A stretch of DNA of 64,000 bases from JAJDOD01 sp039024895. Lineage in GTDB: Bacteria > Pseudomonadota > Alphaproteobacteria > Rhodobacterales > Rhodobacteraceae. The translations under genes were made by a program, and so were the position numbers. The stretch covers positions 124,001 through 188,000 of the forward strand of contig JBCCPJ010000001.1 of the NCBI GenBank assembly GCA_039024895.1, read 5' to 3'. Under the pieces are notes generated by a model. That model was not told the DNA's origin. It did no database searches and worked only from the letters and a program-made list of their open reading frames with translations. Below are positions 35,101 to 43,804 of the stretch, in pieces (the stretch's first letter is position 1; each line of letters starts with the position of its first letter).

Positions 35101-35925
35101 TTACCCCTGATTGACCATGACGTTTTTGCGCCACGGCAGAACCCGCGTTTCTGAGCGCTGGACGATCGTGTCGATCAACACGCCGAGACAACCGATGGTG
35201 ATCACGCCTACGAAGATTGTTGAGACCGAAGCGAACTCCTGGCCCTGCGCGATCATGAAGCCGAGGCCAACCTTTCCGACGACAAGCTCAGCGCCGACCA
35301 GTGCCATCCATCCGTTGCTGATCGAGATGCGCAACCCGGTATAGATGCTTGGCGCGGCGGCCGGGATTACCACGCGGCGGAGCGTGGCAAACTGGCTGGC
35401 ACCAAACACGCGGGCGGCATCTACGTATATTTTCTCGACTTGCGCGACGCCCAGTTGAGAGTTGATGACGAACGCTGGGAATGCCGCGACGAAGACGACC
35501 ATGGCCTGTGTAGCGGTCGAGGCGCCGAACCACAGCACGGCAAGAGGGATGTAAGCAAAGGGCGGGATGAAGTGTAGAAGCTCGAAGACCGGGTTGACGA
35601 AGGTCTTGAACCAGGGCGCCCAGGCAAAGAACACGCCAACGGGTATGCCGATGATCATGGCGAAGAAGACACCCCAGAACCATCGTTCCAGCGAGGCCCA
35701 GATATGACCCGGCAGCCTTAGGCCACTGAAAGGCTCGGTCAGTATTCTGAAAAATTGTGCGACAACTTCAGCCGGTGACGGCAGGATGCGCGGCTCAATC
35801 CATTGAAAAACGCTTGTGCTGAGCACCCAAAGGATTAGCAGCGACAACAGAGAAATGGCGCCGTAAGCTCTGGCCTTGCCCCGGTTCGACGTAACGCCGA
35901 AGGACTCAAGCGCGCGTTCAATCAT
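35101..35925 (-). CDS. NitT/TauT-type ABC importer, permease
   Basis: 274 residues from the ATG at 35925, which overlaps the preceding permease stop (ATGA). Six hydrophobic helices; SsuC/TauC-type coupling loop VEKIYVDAARVFGASQFATLRRVVIPAAAPSIYTGLRIS. A longer in-frame upstream extension runs antisense through the other permease and is rejected. Confidence 0.92.
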   Translation of the reverse strand: MIERALESFGVTSNRGKARAYGAISLLSLLILWVLSTSVFQWIEPRILPSPAEVVAQFFRILTEPFSGLRLPGHIWASLERWFWGVFFAMIIGIPVGVFFAWAPWFKTFVNPVFELLHFIPPFAYIPLAVLWFGASTATQAMVVFVAAFPAFVINSQLGVAQVEKIYVDAARVFGASQFATLRRVVIPAAAPSIYTGLRISISNGWMALVGAELVVGKVGLGFMIAQGQEFASVSTIFVGVITIGCLGVLIDTIVQRSETRVLPWRKNVMVNQG

Positions 35926-36716
35926 GAGCCACTCCGCGCGCCGACGACGGACCATGGGGCGAGATAGCGCTGTGCGAGAGTGATCAAGGCGGTCAGCGTA
36001 ATGCCCAGAATGCCGATCATGAACATCGCCACCAATAGAACATCGGTGTCCAGAAGTTGTGACGCGTTCACCGCGACGTAGCCGAGCCCCGCTGTTGCCG
36101 CGAGGATCTCGGCTGCCACAAGCGTGGACCAGGCGCTGCCAAGCGCCATACGCGCGCCGGCCACCAGCGTCGGCAGAGCCGTCCGGCAAACCACGCGTGT
36201 CAGGATCTTGCGGTCACTCGCCCCAAGCGTCTTGCCCGCGTCGATCAGAAGTCTGTCGACCGAATAGACCGCCAACATTGAGTTCATCAGGAACGGCACA
36301 AGCGCGGCAATGAAGACGACGGACATTCGCGCCGTGTCCCCGATCCCAAGCCAGAGTATGGTCAGGGGTATCCAAGCGAGAGGTGGCACAGGGCGGATCA
36401 GTTGGAAGATCGGAAAGACGATCCACTTCAGCTTTGTCCACCATGCCATGGCGATACCCAAGGGTATGCCGACGATGGCGGCCACGCTCCACCCGAAGAG
36501 AACAATGTAGAGGCTGCTGAGGATATGTTCGAGCAGCGTGCTGCCGATATAGGGGCGTACCCACATGCGGACGAACTTTGACCATACGTCATCAGGTGCG
36601 GGAAAGTAGAGCGTGGGCACAGGGCCGCCCGGGCGGGTCAACCATGCCCATATCAGGATCCAGACAACGATGGCCCCAAAACCCGCCGCAATTCGCATCG
36701 CGTAGATAAGACCCAT
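35922..36716 (-). CDS. NitT/TauT-type ABC importer, permease
   Basis: 264 residues, six helices, coupling loop VDRLLIDAGKTLGASDRKILTRVVCRTALPTLVAGARMA. First gene of the operon permease-permease-ATPase-binding protein-SDR. Two different permeases in one NitT/TauT-type operon imply a heterodimeric channel. Divergent from the sulfatase gene across 137 bp. Confidence 0.92.
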   Translation of the reverse strand: MGLIYAMRIAAGFGAIVVWILIWAWLTRPGGPVPTLYFPAPDDVWSKFVRMWVRPYIGSTLLEHILSSLYIVLFGWSVAAIVGIPLGIAMAWWTKLKWIVFPIFQLIRPVPPLAWIPLTILWLGIGDTARMSVVFIAALVPFLMNSMLAVYSVDRLLIDAGKTLGASDRKILTRVVCRTALPTLVAGARMALGSAWSTLVAAEILAATAGLGYVAVNASQLLDTDVLLVAMFMIGILGITLTALITLAQRYLAPWSVVGARSGS

Positions 36717-36853
36717 TCACGCTCCTCCCAAGCCGGGCAGACCGCCTTGGAACGCGCCCAACTACCCTTCACAAATGTCACCAATTTTTACACTTGTCAA
36801 CATTTGCGGTGAATCCTATCCTGAGCCAACACGCAGTTCCGGGGCTCGAGAAA

Positions 36854-38374
36854 ATGAACATCATCCTTGTTCTTGTGGACAGTCTGACGCGAAATGTTCT
36901 CAAGAGCTACGACCCTGAAAGCCCCTGTCAAACGCCCAACATCGACCGGCTCGCCGCAAAGTCACATGTCTTCGAAAACCATTTTGTCGGTAGTTTGCCA
37001 TGTATGCCCGCCAGACGTGAGTTGATCGCCGGACGCAAGGAATTCATGTGGCGGCCTTGGGGCTCGCTTGAGGTTTTCGATCCCCGTTTGCCACTGGAAG
37101 TCAAGAAGGGTGGATATCACACCCACATCGTCACCGATCACTACCACTACTGGGAGGAAGAGGCGAACGGCTACATCCAGAGCTACGACACGACAGAGAT
37201 GATCCGCGGCTACGAGGTGGATCACTGGCAGGTGCAGGATCCAACCGAAGAGAAACCAGCCTGGGTGAAGAAGGTTGAAGAATTCCGAGCGGCGGAGCAC
37301 ATCGGGCAATACTACGCAAACGTGAAGGACTTCGATGGCGAGGAAGATTACTTCTCGGCCAAAACCTTCGGCAGTGCCTGCGACTGGCTGGATCGGCATG
37401 CTCGTATGGGCAAGTTTTTCATGCATGTCGAGACCTTCGATGTCCATGAACCCTTCGAGATCCCGGAACCGTACGAAAGCATGTACGCCAAGGGCGCCAC
37501 GAAGAACGAGTTCAACATCTGGCCGCCCTATCAGGTCTACGACGACCTTGACGCTTTCATGGACCAGACCACGCCTGAGGAACTGGCGTTTCTGAAGTCA
37601 CAATTCATGGGCAAGGTCACCATGATGGACAAATGGCTTGGCAAGCTGCTCGATAAGCTCGACGAAATGGCGCTTTGGGACGACACGATGGTCATCCTGA
37701 CCACGGATCACGGCCATGACATTGGGGAGCGGCGCGCATTCGGCAAGCAGCACCCGCATTTTGACAGTCACGCCAATATCCCCCTGATGATCTGGCATCC
37801 GTCGAACCCGGGGATGGGCAATCGCGTTCGCGGGTTGACGCAAACGGTTGATCTCTTCGCGACGATCATCGACGCGGCAGGCGTCGAGTTACCCGAAACC
37901 AACCGCCACAGCCGGTCGATCCTACCAATGGTCACCGAAGACGCCCCGTCCCCACGCGATGCGGTGCTTTACGGCACCTTCGGTCAAGGGGTTTGCGCGA
38001 CGGATGGGGAATGGACAATTCTCAAATCACCCGTGCCCGACAAACCGCTATTTCTTTACTCCACGTCGATATTTCGCCCGCTGATTGTCGACAATCCAGT
38101 GGATGGCCGCCTCGCAAAGCCACCCAACAAACCGGTGGATCAGGGATATTTTGATCCGAGCGTCGATCTGCCCATGTGGAAGATCCCGATCAAGGTCGAT
38201 CCCCGTACGGGCGAGAACTTCCTGTTTCACCGCGCGACCGACATCAAACAGGCCCGTAACCTATGGGAAGAGGCTCCAGAACATCGCGCACGCCTGTTAA
38301 CAATGATGCGTGCGCTCATGGACGAGGAAGGCTATCCGCCTGAGCAATTGGAGAGGCTGGGCCTCGCAGCCTAA
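36854..38374 (+). CDS. Sulfatase (formylglycine type)
   Basis: 506 residues from the ATG at 36854; TTG 36794 and GTG 36809 are in frame but lack ribosome binding sites. The alkaline-phosphatase-superfamily start MNIILVLVDSL carries the first metal Asp (residue 9). The activation motif is C-M-P-A-R with Cys50, converted to formylglycine in active enzymes, followed by RELIAG. Later metal ligands lie in TTDHGHDIG. No signal peptide, so cytoplasmic. Cleaves sulfate esters; divergence from the ABC operon suggests that the transporter brings in its substrate. Phosphonate monoester hydrolase is an alternative within the family. Confidence 0.87.
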   Translation: MNIILVLVDSLTRNVLKSYDPESPCQTPNIDRLAAKSHVFENHFVGSLPCMPARRELIAGRKEFMWRPWGSLEVFDPRLPLEVKKGGYHTHIVTDHYHYWEEEANGYIQSYDTTEMIRGYEVDHWQVQDPTEEKPAWVKKVEEFRAAEHIGQYYANVKDFDGEEDYFSAKTFGSACDWLDRHARMGKFFMHVETFDVHEPFEIPEPYESMYAKGATKNEFNIWPPYQVYDDLDAFMDQTTPEELAFLKSQFMGKVTMMDKWLGKLLDKLDEMALWDDTMVILTTDHGHDIGERRAFGKQHPHFDSHANIPLMIWHPSNPGMGNRVRGLTQTVDLFATIIDAAGVELPETNRHSRSILPMVTEDAPSPRDAVLYGTFGQGVCATDGEWTILKSPVPDKPLFLYSTSIFRPLIVDNPVDGRLAKPPNKPVDQGYFDPSVDLPMWKIPIKVDPRTGENFLFHRATDIKQARNLWEEAPEHRARLLTMMRALMDEEGYPPEQLERLGLAA

Positions 38375-38381
38375 TCACCGC

Positions 38382-38407
38382 CTTGGTTCTGCGCAGCGAA
38401 AACCAAG
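38382..38407. terminator. Bidirectional terminator-like hairpin
   Basis: CTTGGTT (38382-38388) pairs with AACCAAG (38401-38407) in the 58-bp gap between the convergent sulfatase and phosphodiesterase genes. 7-bp stem, 12-base loop; no long T-run. Confidence 0.45.
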
Positions 38408-38432
38408 CTTAGCACGCGTGGTAGAGTCTTCC

Positions 38433-39653
38433 TCACTCCAAACCGAAGCAGTTGGCGTAATAGGTCACCGTGGCCGGCCAATCCGAGAAAATGCCTTCGA
38501 CGCCGACATCCTGCGCAAGCACATGTATCAGATCAAAGACAACGCCGTCGTTGTCAGTAACGTCTGCTATGGATTGGTAATACCAGCCCCCGCCTGAAGA
38601 AAGCGGACCGGAACGTTCAACCGTCCACGTGATGATGTCCAGACCTGCGGCTTTTGCTGCGACAGCCAGGGCTGACGGAACAATCTTCTCGCCCTCCAAC
38701 GTCACCAGCATCCAATTGGGCGGTGCGATGTAATTGATACCCATGTCTTTTAACTCGGTCATCGTGTTTGGCCAGGTGGAGGGGTCCGTGGGGGAATAGC
38801 CTTCGATATTGTACTCATCCATTAAATAGACCGCCTGCGCCCCAAACTCCGGTTCTGCTTGGATCCAGTACAGGACGTCCTCCAGATTGAAGGATTGCAG
38901 CCAAACGCGGGACGGATCGATGCCCGCGGCCTTGTATTCGTCGACAAGCTTTTGCGCATAATCCTCTTGGCTGAACCCGTTGAAAGGCATGTCAACGGAC
39001 GGTGTTTTCAACTCGGGTGTGAAGTCCGCACCGAGGCTGTCGAAAAGCGCGATGGAAGCCGCATGTGTCATTAACCGGGTTCCGTCGACAAAGAGGTCTG
39101 TGCGCCAAGACGCTGTCCCGTCGAGATAGGCTTCGACCGTCGTGGCACTGCTATCTGCGGCGTCCATTTTTGGTGACAACGTTTGGAACTGCGTAAGCGT
39201 GAGGTCGGAGGTCCGGCACTCGGCACCTGCAGGCGTGTCGCCGGAAGCTGGGCTAAAAGGTGTCGTGCATTGCTGCGCAAGATTGGTGGCGAGGATATTC
39301 GTCGTCGTATGCAGATCGTTCTGCGCGTGGCGACAGACAAGTTCCAGGTCCTTGGTGAACGTCACATCACATTCGAGAATTCCGGCCCCTTGTTGAGCGG
39401 CAGCTATGTTCGATTCAACTGTATGCTCTGGGAAAAGAAGCGGCGCGCCACGGTGTCCGATAGAGAAGTTCGACCTCTGCGCGGCATTGCTTGAGCAAGC
39501 CATCAGCTTATCCTTGAGCGGGCTGCTATCCATCTGGGAAATCAGAAAGTCTGGTCTTGCGCCGTACTCAACGCGGACAGTTTCGCCATGGCTTTCGGCA
39601 GCAGCAGAAGTCGCGATCGAGAGGAACAAGGCGGACGTGGCGAGGGTTTTCAT
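38433..39653 (-). CDS. Secreted glycerophosphodiester phosphodiesterase
   Basis: 406 residues with a Sec signal peptide (MKTLATSALFLSIATSAAAES). The TIM-barrel GDPD motifs are visible: IGHRGAPLLFPEHT (catalytic His and metal Glu), ECDVTFTKD, and FTPELKTP. Periplasmic hydrolysis of glycerophosphodiesters yields glycerol 3-phosphate and an alcohol, freeing phosphorus. Length is somewhat above E. coli GlpQ (358). Divergent from the phosphonate importer, consistent with a phosphorus-scavenging theme. Confidence 0.92.
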   Translation of the reverse strand: MKTLATSALFLSIATSAAAESHGETVRVEYGARPDFLISQMDSSPLKDKLMACSSNAAQRSNFSIGHRGAPLLFPEHTVESNIAAAQQGAGILECDVTFTKDLELVCRHAQNDLHTTTNILATNLAQQCTTPFSPASGDTPAGAECRTSDLTLTQFQTLSPKMDAADSSATTVEAYLDGTASWRTDLFVDGTRLMTHAASIALFDSLGADFTPELKTPSVDMPFNGFSQEDYAQKLVDEYKAAGIDPSRVWLQSFNLEDVLYWIQAEPEFGAQAVYLMDEYNIEGYSPTDPSTWPNTMTELKDMGINYIAPPNWMLVTLEGEKIVPSALAVAAKAAGLDIITWTVERSGPLSSGGGWYYQSIADVTDNDGVVFDLIHVLAQDVGVEGIFSDWPATVTYYANCFGLE

Positions 39654-39924
39654 GGGGACATCTCCGTCGGAAGTTCAGTGCCGAAGATGCGAATGGCTTT
39701 GTAAAACTTGTGCAAAGCGGAAGTGAAGATGCTATGACACTTCATGGGAGAAGACGAGATGTCTAACGGTATCGACGGCACGGTTAGAGCGAGCTTGAGA
39801 GCCGGAAAGCCATCGAGCTTGATCGCGCCTGCGACGTTTTTACCAAAGGTTCACGTCGCCTTTACAGAACTGTTACGTCAAGACTTCATCCGCGCCTCAT
39901 CAACACTGCCAATAGGGGATTAGC

Positions 39925-40875
39925 ATGAAATTTTTCGCAACGCTCACGGCGGTTGCCGCTCTTGTTACAGCCGCACCTGCATTCGCCGAATTCAAGCTCG
40001 GCGACCGCTATACCGACGCAGACGGCGACCTGATCGCCGATATCCCGACAGATACGTCGGACCTCATCGACCCGTCGACGCTGATCTTTGCTTACACGCC
40101 GGTGGAAGACCCAGCGGTTTACGCCGAGGTTTGGTCAGAGTTCCTTGACCACATGTCCGAGAAGACAGGTAAGAACGTACAGTTCTTCCCGGTTCAATCA
40201 AATGCAGCGCAGATCGAGGCTATGCGTGCCGGTCGTTTGCATATCGCAGGCTTCAACACCGGCTCAAACCCTCTCGCCGTGGCATGTGCTGGCTTCCGTC
40301 CATTTGCCATGATGGCAGCCGAGGATGGCTCCTTCGGGTATGAGATGGAGATTATCACCTTCCCGGGGTCGGGCATCGAGAAGGTCGAAGACCTAACCGG
40401 CCAGACCCTCGCGTTCACGTCCGAAACCTCGAACTCCGGCTTCAAAGCGCCTTCCGCGATCTTGGCGGCCGAGTTTGGGCTTAGCCCGGGCGAAGATTTC
40501 GAAGCGACCTTCTCCGGCGCCCATGACAGCTCCATCCTCGGTGTTGCGAACCAGGATTACATCGCTGCATCCATCGCAAATTCTGTCAAGGGCCGTATGA
40601 TCGACCGTGACGTGGTCACTGAGGAACAACTGGTCACGATCTACAAATCCGAGACCTTCCCGACGACGGGTTATGGCACAGTTTACAACCTGACGCCCGA
40701 GTTGCAGGAGAACATCCGTGATGCATTTTTCAGCTTCGACTGGGAAGGCACTGCGCTGGCGGAGGAGTTCGGACGCAACGGTGAAGACAAGTTCATCGAG
40801 ATCGCATTCAAAGATGACTGGTCGGTTATCCGCACAATTGATGAAGCCAACGGCGTCGTCTACGAGTGCAACTGA
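39925..40875 (+). CDS. phnD: Phosphonate/phosphite ABC importer, binding protein
   Basis: 316 residues, signal peptide MKFFATLTAVAALVTAAPAFA. PhnD family: the ligand loop with FAYTPVEDPAVY, VQSNAAQIEAMRAGRLHIAGFNTG, and FTSETSNSGFKAPSAIL, matching the Ser-x-Thr-Ser-Gly phosphonate-binding pattern in modified form. First gene of phnDCEE. Cargo may be a phosphonate, phosphite or phosphate ester. Confidence 0.92.
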   Translation: MKFFATLTAVAALVTAAPAFAEFKLGDRYTDADGDLIADIPTDTSDLIDPSTLIFAYTPVEDPAVYAEVWSEFLDHMSEKTGKNVQFFPVQSNAAQIEAMRAGRLHIAGFNTGSNPLAVACAGFRPFAMMAAEDGSFGYEMEIITFPGSGIEKVEDLTGQTLAFTSETSNSGFKAPSAILAAEFGLSPGEDFEATFSGAHDSSILGVANQDYIAASIANSVKGRMIDRDVVTEEQLVTIYKSETFPTTGYGTVYNLTPELQENIRDAFFSFDWEGTALAEEFGRNGEDKFIEIAFKDDWSVIRTIDEANGVVYECN

Positions 40876-40901
40876 ACTAATCTCTTGATCGACAGAACCT
40901 G

Positions 40902-40928
40902 CTGCGGGGGGCTACGCGCCGCCCGCAG
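40902..40928 (+). terminator. Intra-operon hairpin after phnD
   Basis: CTGCGGGGGGC (40902-40912) and GCCGCCCGCAG (40918-40928) form an 11-bp stem with one mismatch, followed by TATCTATT. It sits between phnD and phnC and probably reduces read-through so that the binding protein is made in excess. Confidence 0.6.
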
Positions 40929-40948
40929 TATCTATTCGGGGTGACGTA

Positions 40949-41770
40949 GTGCTCAAGCTTTCTGGACTATCTAAGACCTACAAAACTGGTGAAGCCGCAC
41001 TAAGCGATGTGACGCTAGAAATCCCGTCAGGACAGATCGTAGGCCTTATCGGTCCGTCCGGCGCTGGCAAGTCCACGCTCATTCGCTGTGTAAACCGGCT
41101 GGTTCAACCCACCTCTGGGGCGATCCTTCTTGGTGACACCGATCTTGCTAAGATCGGCACGGCGGAGCTTCGTCGCCAGCGCCGTCGGATCGGCATGATC
41201 TTTCAGGAATACGCGCTCGTCGAGCGGCTCACGGTCATGGAAAACGTGCTCTCAGGCCGTCTGGGTTACGTGCCGTTCTGGCGGAGTTTTCTGCGACGCT
41301 ATCCCGGCCGCGACATTCCCGAGGCTTACCGACTGCTCGACCGCGTGGGTCTCATGCATCAGGCCGACAAGCGCGCCGATGCGCTATCCGGCGGCCAGCG
41401 TCAAAGGGTGGGCATCGCGCGAGCGCTGGCGCAGGAACCAGAGCTGCTTCTCGTCGACGAACCAACGGCGAGCCTCGACCCAAAAACTTCCCGCCAGATC
41501 ATGCGGCTTTTGACCGAAATTTGCGAAGAACGTGGGCTACCTGCCATCGTCAACATTCACGACGTGCCACTCGCCCAGCAGTTTATGCAACGCATCGTGG
41601 GACTGAATTCCGGCCGTGTGGTCTTTGATGGTGCGCCTTCTGAACTGACGGAAAGTGTGCTGACCCGCATTTATGGCGAGGAAGACTGGAACGCCATGCG
41701 CAAGGGCGACGAAGAACAAGCGGCGGCGGAAGCCGATGCTGGCGCTCGCTTCGCGGCCCTCGTGCGATGA
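40949..41770 (+). CDS. phnC: Phosphonate ABC importer, ATP-binding subunit
   Basis: 273 residues from a GTG at 40949 (GGGGTGACGTA upstream). Walker A GPSGAGKST near residue 34, signature LSGGQRQRVGIARAL, Walker B LLLVDEPTASLDP. Overlaps the next gene by 4 bp. PhnC type by similarity and context. Confidence 0.93.
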   Translation: MLKLSGLSKTYKTGEAALSDVTLEIPSGQIVGLIGPSGAGKSTLIRCVNRLVQPTSGAILLGDTDLAKIGTAELRRQRRRIGMIFQEYALVERLTVMENVLSGRLGYVPFWRSFLRRYPGRDIPEAYRLLDRVGLMHQADKRADALSGGQRQRVGIARALAQEPELLLVDEPTASLDPKTSRQIMRLLTEICEERGLPAIVNIHDVPLAQQFMQRIVGLNSGRVVFDGAPSELTESVLTRIYGEEDWNAMRKGDEEQAAAEADAGARFAALVR

Positions 41771-42573
41771 CGGCGCAGACCTACCCCACCACATGGCGAC
41801 GACCGCCGCAGATCCTTACCGACCGCCGGTGGCGGTTGGGCGTGCAGATCGGCATCCTCGTCTACCTGATCCTCGCTGCGAGCAGCGTCGAGGTTGACTG
41901 GCAACGCGTCTCCATTGGGCTTGAGCGCGGACAGCGCTTTGTCATGGGCTTCCTTCAGCCCGATTTCACGAGCCGTTGGAACGACATTTATCGCGGCCTG
42001 ATCGAGAGCCTGACAATGACGCTCACGTCAACTGTCGTGGGCGTCCTCATCTCCGTCCCCATAGGCATCGGCGCGGCACGTAACCTTGCCCCGCGTTGGG
42101 TGTATCTCTTCTGCCGCTCGATCATCGCCGTCAGCCGGTCCCTGCAAGAGGTCATTATCGCGATATTTCTGGTGGCGATGTTCGGTTTCGGCCCATTTGC
42201 AGGTTTTGTGACGCTAAGCTTTGCTACCATCGGCTTTCTCGCGAAGCTCCTCGCCGACGACATCGAAGAGATCGACGAAAGCCAGGCGGAGGCGATCCGT
42301 GCAACGGGCGCGTCGTGGTGGCAGCTCGTGAATTACGCTGTCCAGCCCCAGGTCATGCCGCGGCTCATCGGGCTTTCACTCTACCGGCTCGACATCAATT
42401 TCCGCGAATCCGCCGTGATCGGCATCGTGGGCGCAGGCGGTATCGGCGCCACGCTGAACACAGCCATCGACCGCTACGAATATGACAGCGCAGGCGCGAT
42501 CCTTCTGATCATCATCGCCATCGTCATGGTGGCAGAATACAGCTCGAGCTATCTGCGAAAGTTCCTACAATGA
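41767..42573 (+). CDS. phnE: Phosphonate ABC importer, permease
   Basis: 268 residues, about six helices. PhnE-type coupling loop EEIDESQAEAIRATGASWWQLVNYAVQPQVMPRLIGLSLYRLDINFRES. Start and end both overlap neighbours by 4 bp. Pairs with the second PhnE encoded next. Confidence 0.92.
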   Translation: MTAQTYPTTWRRPPQILTDRRWRLGVQIGILVYLILAASSVEVDWQRVSIGLERGQRFVMGFLQPDFTSRWNDIYRGLIESLTMTLTSTVVGVLISVPIGIGAARNLAPRWVYLFCRSIIAVSRSLQEVIIAIFLVAMFGFGPFAGFVTLSFATIGFLAKLLADDIEEIDESQAEAIRATGASWWQLVNYAVQPQVMPRLIGLSLYRLDINFRESAVIGIVGAGGIGATLNTAIDRYEYDSAGAILLIIIAIVMVAEYSSSYLRKFLQ

Positions 42574-43382
42574 GCGAGATCACGCATTACGCTGAAATCT
42601 GGACCCACCGGACACCGAAGAAGCGTCTCTTCATGTGGCTGGGCTGGGTCGCGCTCGTGGCGCTCTTTGTCTGGTGCTGGCAACTCATGACCGAGAACAC
42701 GATCTGGGCCTTTGTCTGGGACGCGCCGCGCCAAGCTGCTGATATCGGATCGCGGATGATGCCTCCACGCCTGTCTTATCTGCCCGAACTAATGGTGCCA
42801 ATGTGGGACACCCTCAATATCGCGACGCTTGGCACCATCGCGGGTGTTATCATGGCGGTGCCTGTCGCTTTCCTCGCCGCAAGGAACACGACGCCCTCGG
42901 CGCGCATCCTCCGCCCCATAGCGTTGTTCATCATTGTGGCCTCGCGCTCGATCAATTCCCTAATTTGGGCGCTGTTGCTCGTCGCGATCATCGGGCCCGG
43001 TATTCTCGCCGGGATCGTTGCAATCGCTCTTCGCTCTATCGGCTTTGTTGGGAAACTCCTGTACGAGGCCATTGAGGAGACAGACGTCAAGCAGATCGAA
43101 GCCGTCGAAGCCACGGGCGCTCGACCGCTACAGGTTCTCAACTATGGGATCATGCCGCAGATCATGCCCGCCTTCTGGGGCATCTCGGTCTTTCGATGGG
43201 ACATCAATATCCGCGAAAGCACTATACTGGGCCTCGTCGGTGCGGGTGGGATAGGACTAAAGCTTCAAGCCTCTCTCAACGTTCTGGCGTGGCCTCAGGT
43301 AACGGTCATACTCCTTTTGATCTTGGCCACAGTTGTCGTGAGCGAGTGGGTTTCCGGCTGGGTTCGCAAGGCAATAATCTGA
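42570..43382 (+). CDS. phnE: Phosphonate ABC importer, second permease
   Basis: 270 residues, about six helices, coupling loop EETDVKQIEAVEATGARPLQVLNYGIMPQIMPAFWGISVFRWDINIRES, clearly paralogous to the upstream permease. Two PhnE genes in one operon is a common alphaproteobacterial arrangement. No C-P lyase or phosphonatase gene follows in the window, so the cargo is processed elsewhere. Confidence 0.92.
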   Translation: MSEITHYAEIWTHRTPKKRLFMWLGWVALVALFVWCWQLMTENTIWAFVWDAPRQAADIGSRMMPPRLSYLPELMVPMWDTLNIATLGTIAGVIMAVPVAFLAARNTTPSARILRPIALFIIVASRSINSLIWALLLVAIIGPGILAGIVAIALRSIGFVGKLLYEAIEETDVKQIEAVEATGARPLQVLNYGIMPQIMPAFWGISVFRWDINIRESTILGLVGAGGIGLKLQASLNVLAWPQVTVILLLILATVVVSEWVSGWVRKAII

Positions 43383-43804
43383 GTTTCGTAGTCGAGGTAA
43401 TGGCGCGCCGACCGACGTCTTGGTGCGGTTTGCAACAATGGCCATCCGCCCAAATATGGCGACGAAAGATGCACTGTTGGCCAACCATGCCAAGCAGCGG
43501 CTAGGCCCCAAGTTAAATCCACTTTCACTGCATGTAAGCCGAGGCGCTCGCATAGCTCTTCAAACTTCGCAGCTCAGCTGTAGCAGCGCATTCAAACCAC
43601 CTGGTCAGCCTAGGTGTCGGCTAAGAACCGTGTTCGCATATTGTGTAACTTACGATTTGTACGGCACCGCAATCCGACTTTTTGCAGGGAAAGCGTTCTT
43701 CCGAGGAAAGGCTTGGGAAAATATCATTATCAGTTTTGCGCACCTTGTGGCACGATTGTTCCGATCGGCGTGATTTAACACGCCATCGACTAGGGAGGAA
43801 CCAC
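43383..43804. other. Intergenic region with inverted repeat upstream of methanethiol oxidase
   Basis: About 420 bases with no credible gene. Near the right end GGCGTG (43767-43772), ATTTAA, CACGCC (43779-43784) makes a perfect 6-bp inverted repeat ending 20 bases before the mtoX start and just ahead of its AGGGAGGAA site. It could be an operator or a 5'-leader hairpin. Confidence 0.5.

Noticed and set aside
39840..39924. Possible Pho box upstream of phnD (CTGTTACGTCAAGACTTCAT region)
   Set aside because: Only about 5 of 7 bases of one half-site match CTGTCAT and the second half-site is out of register; too weak to call.
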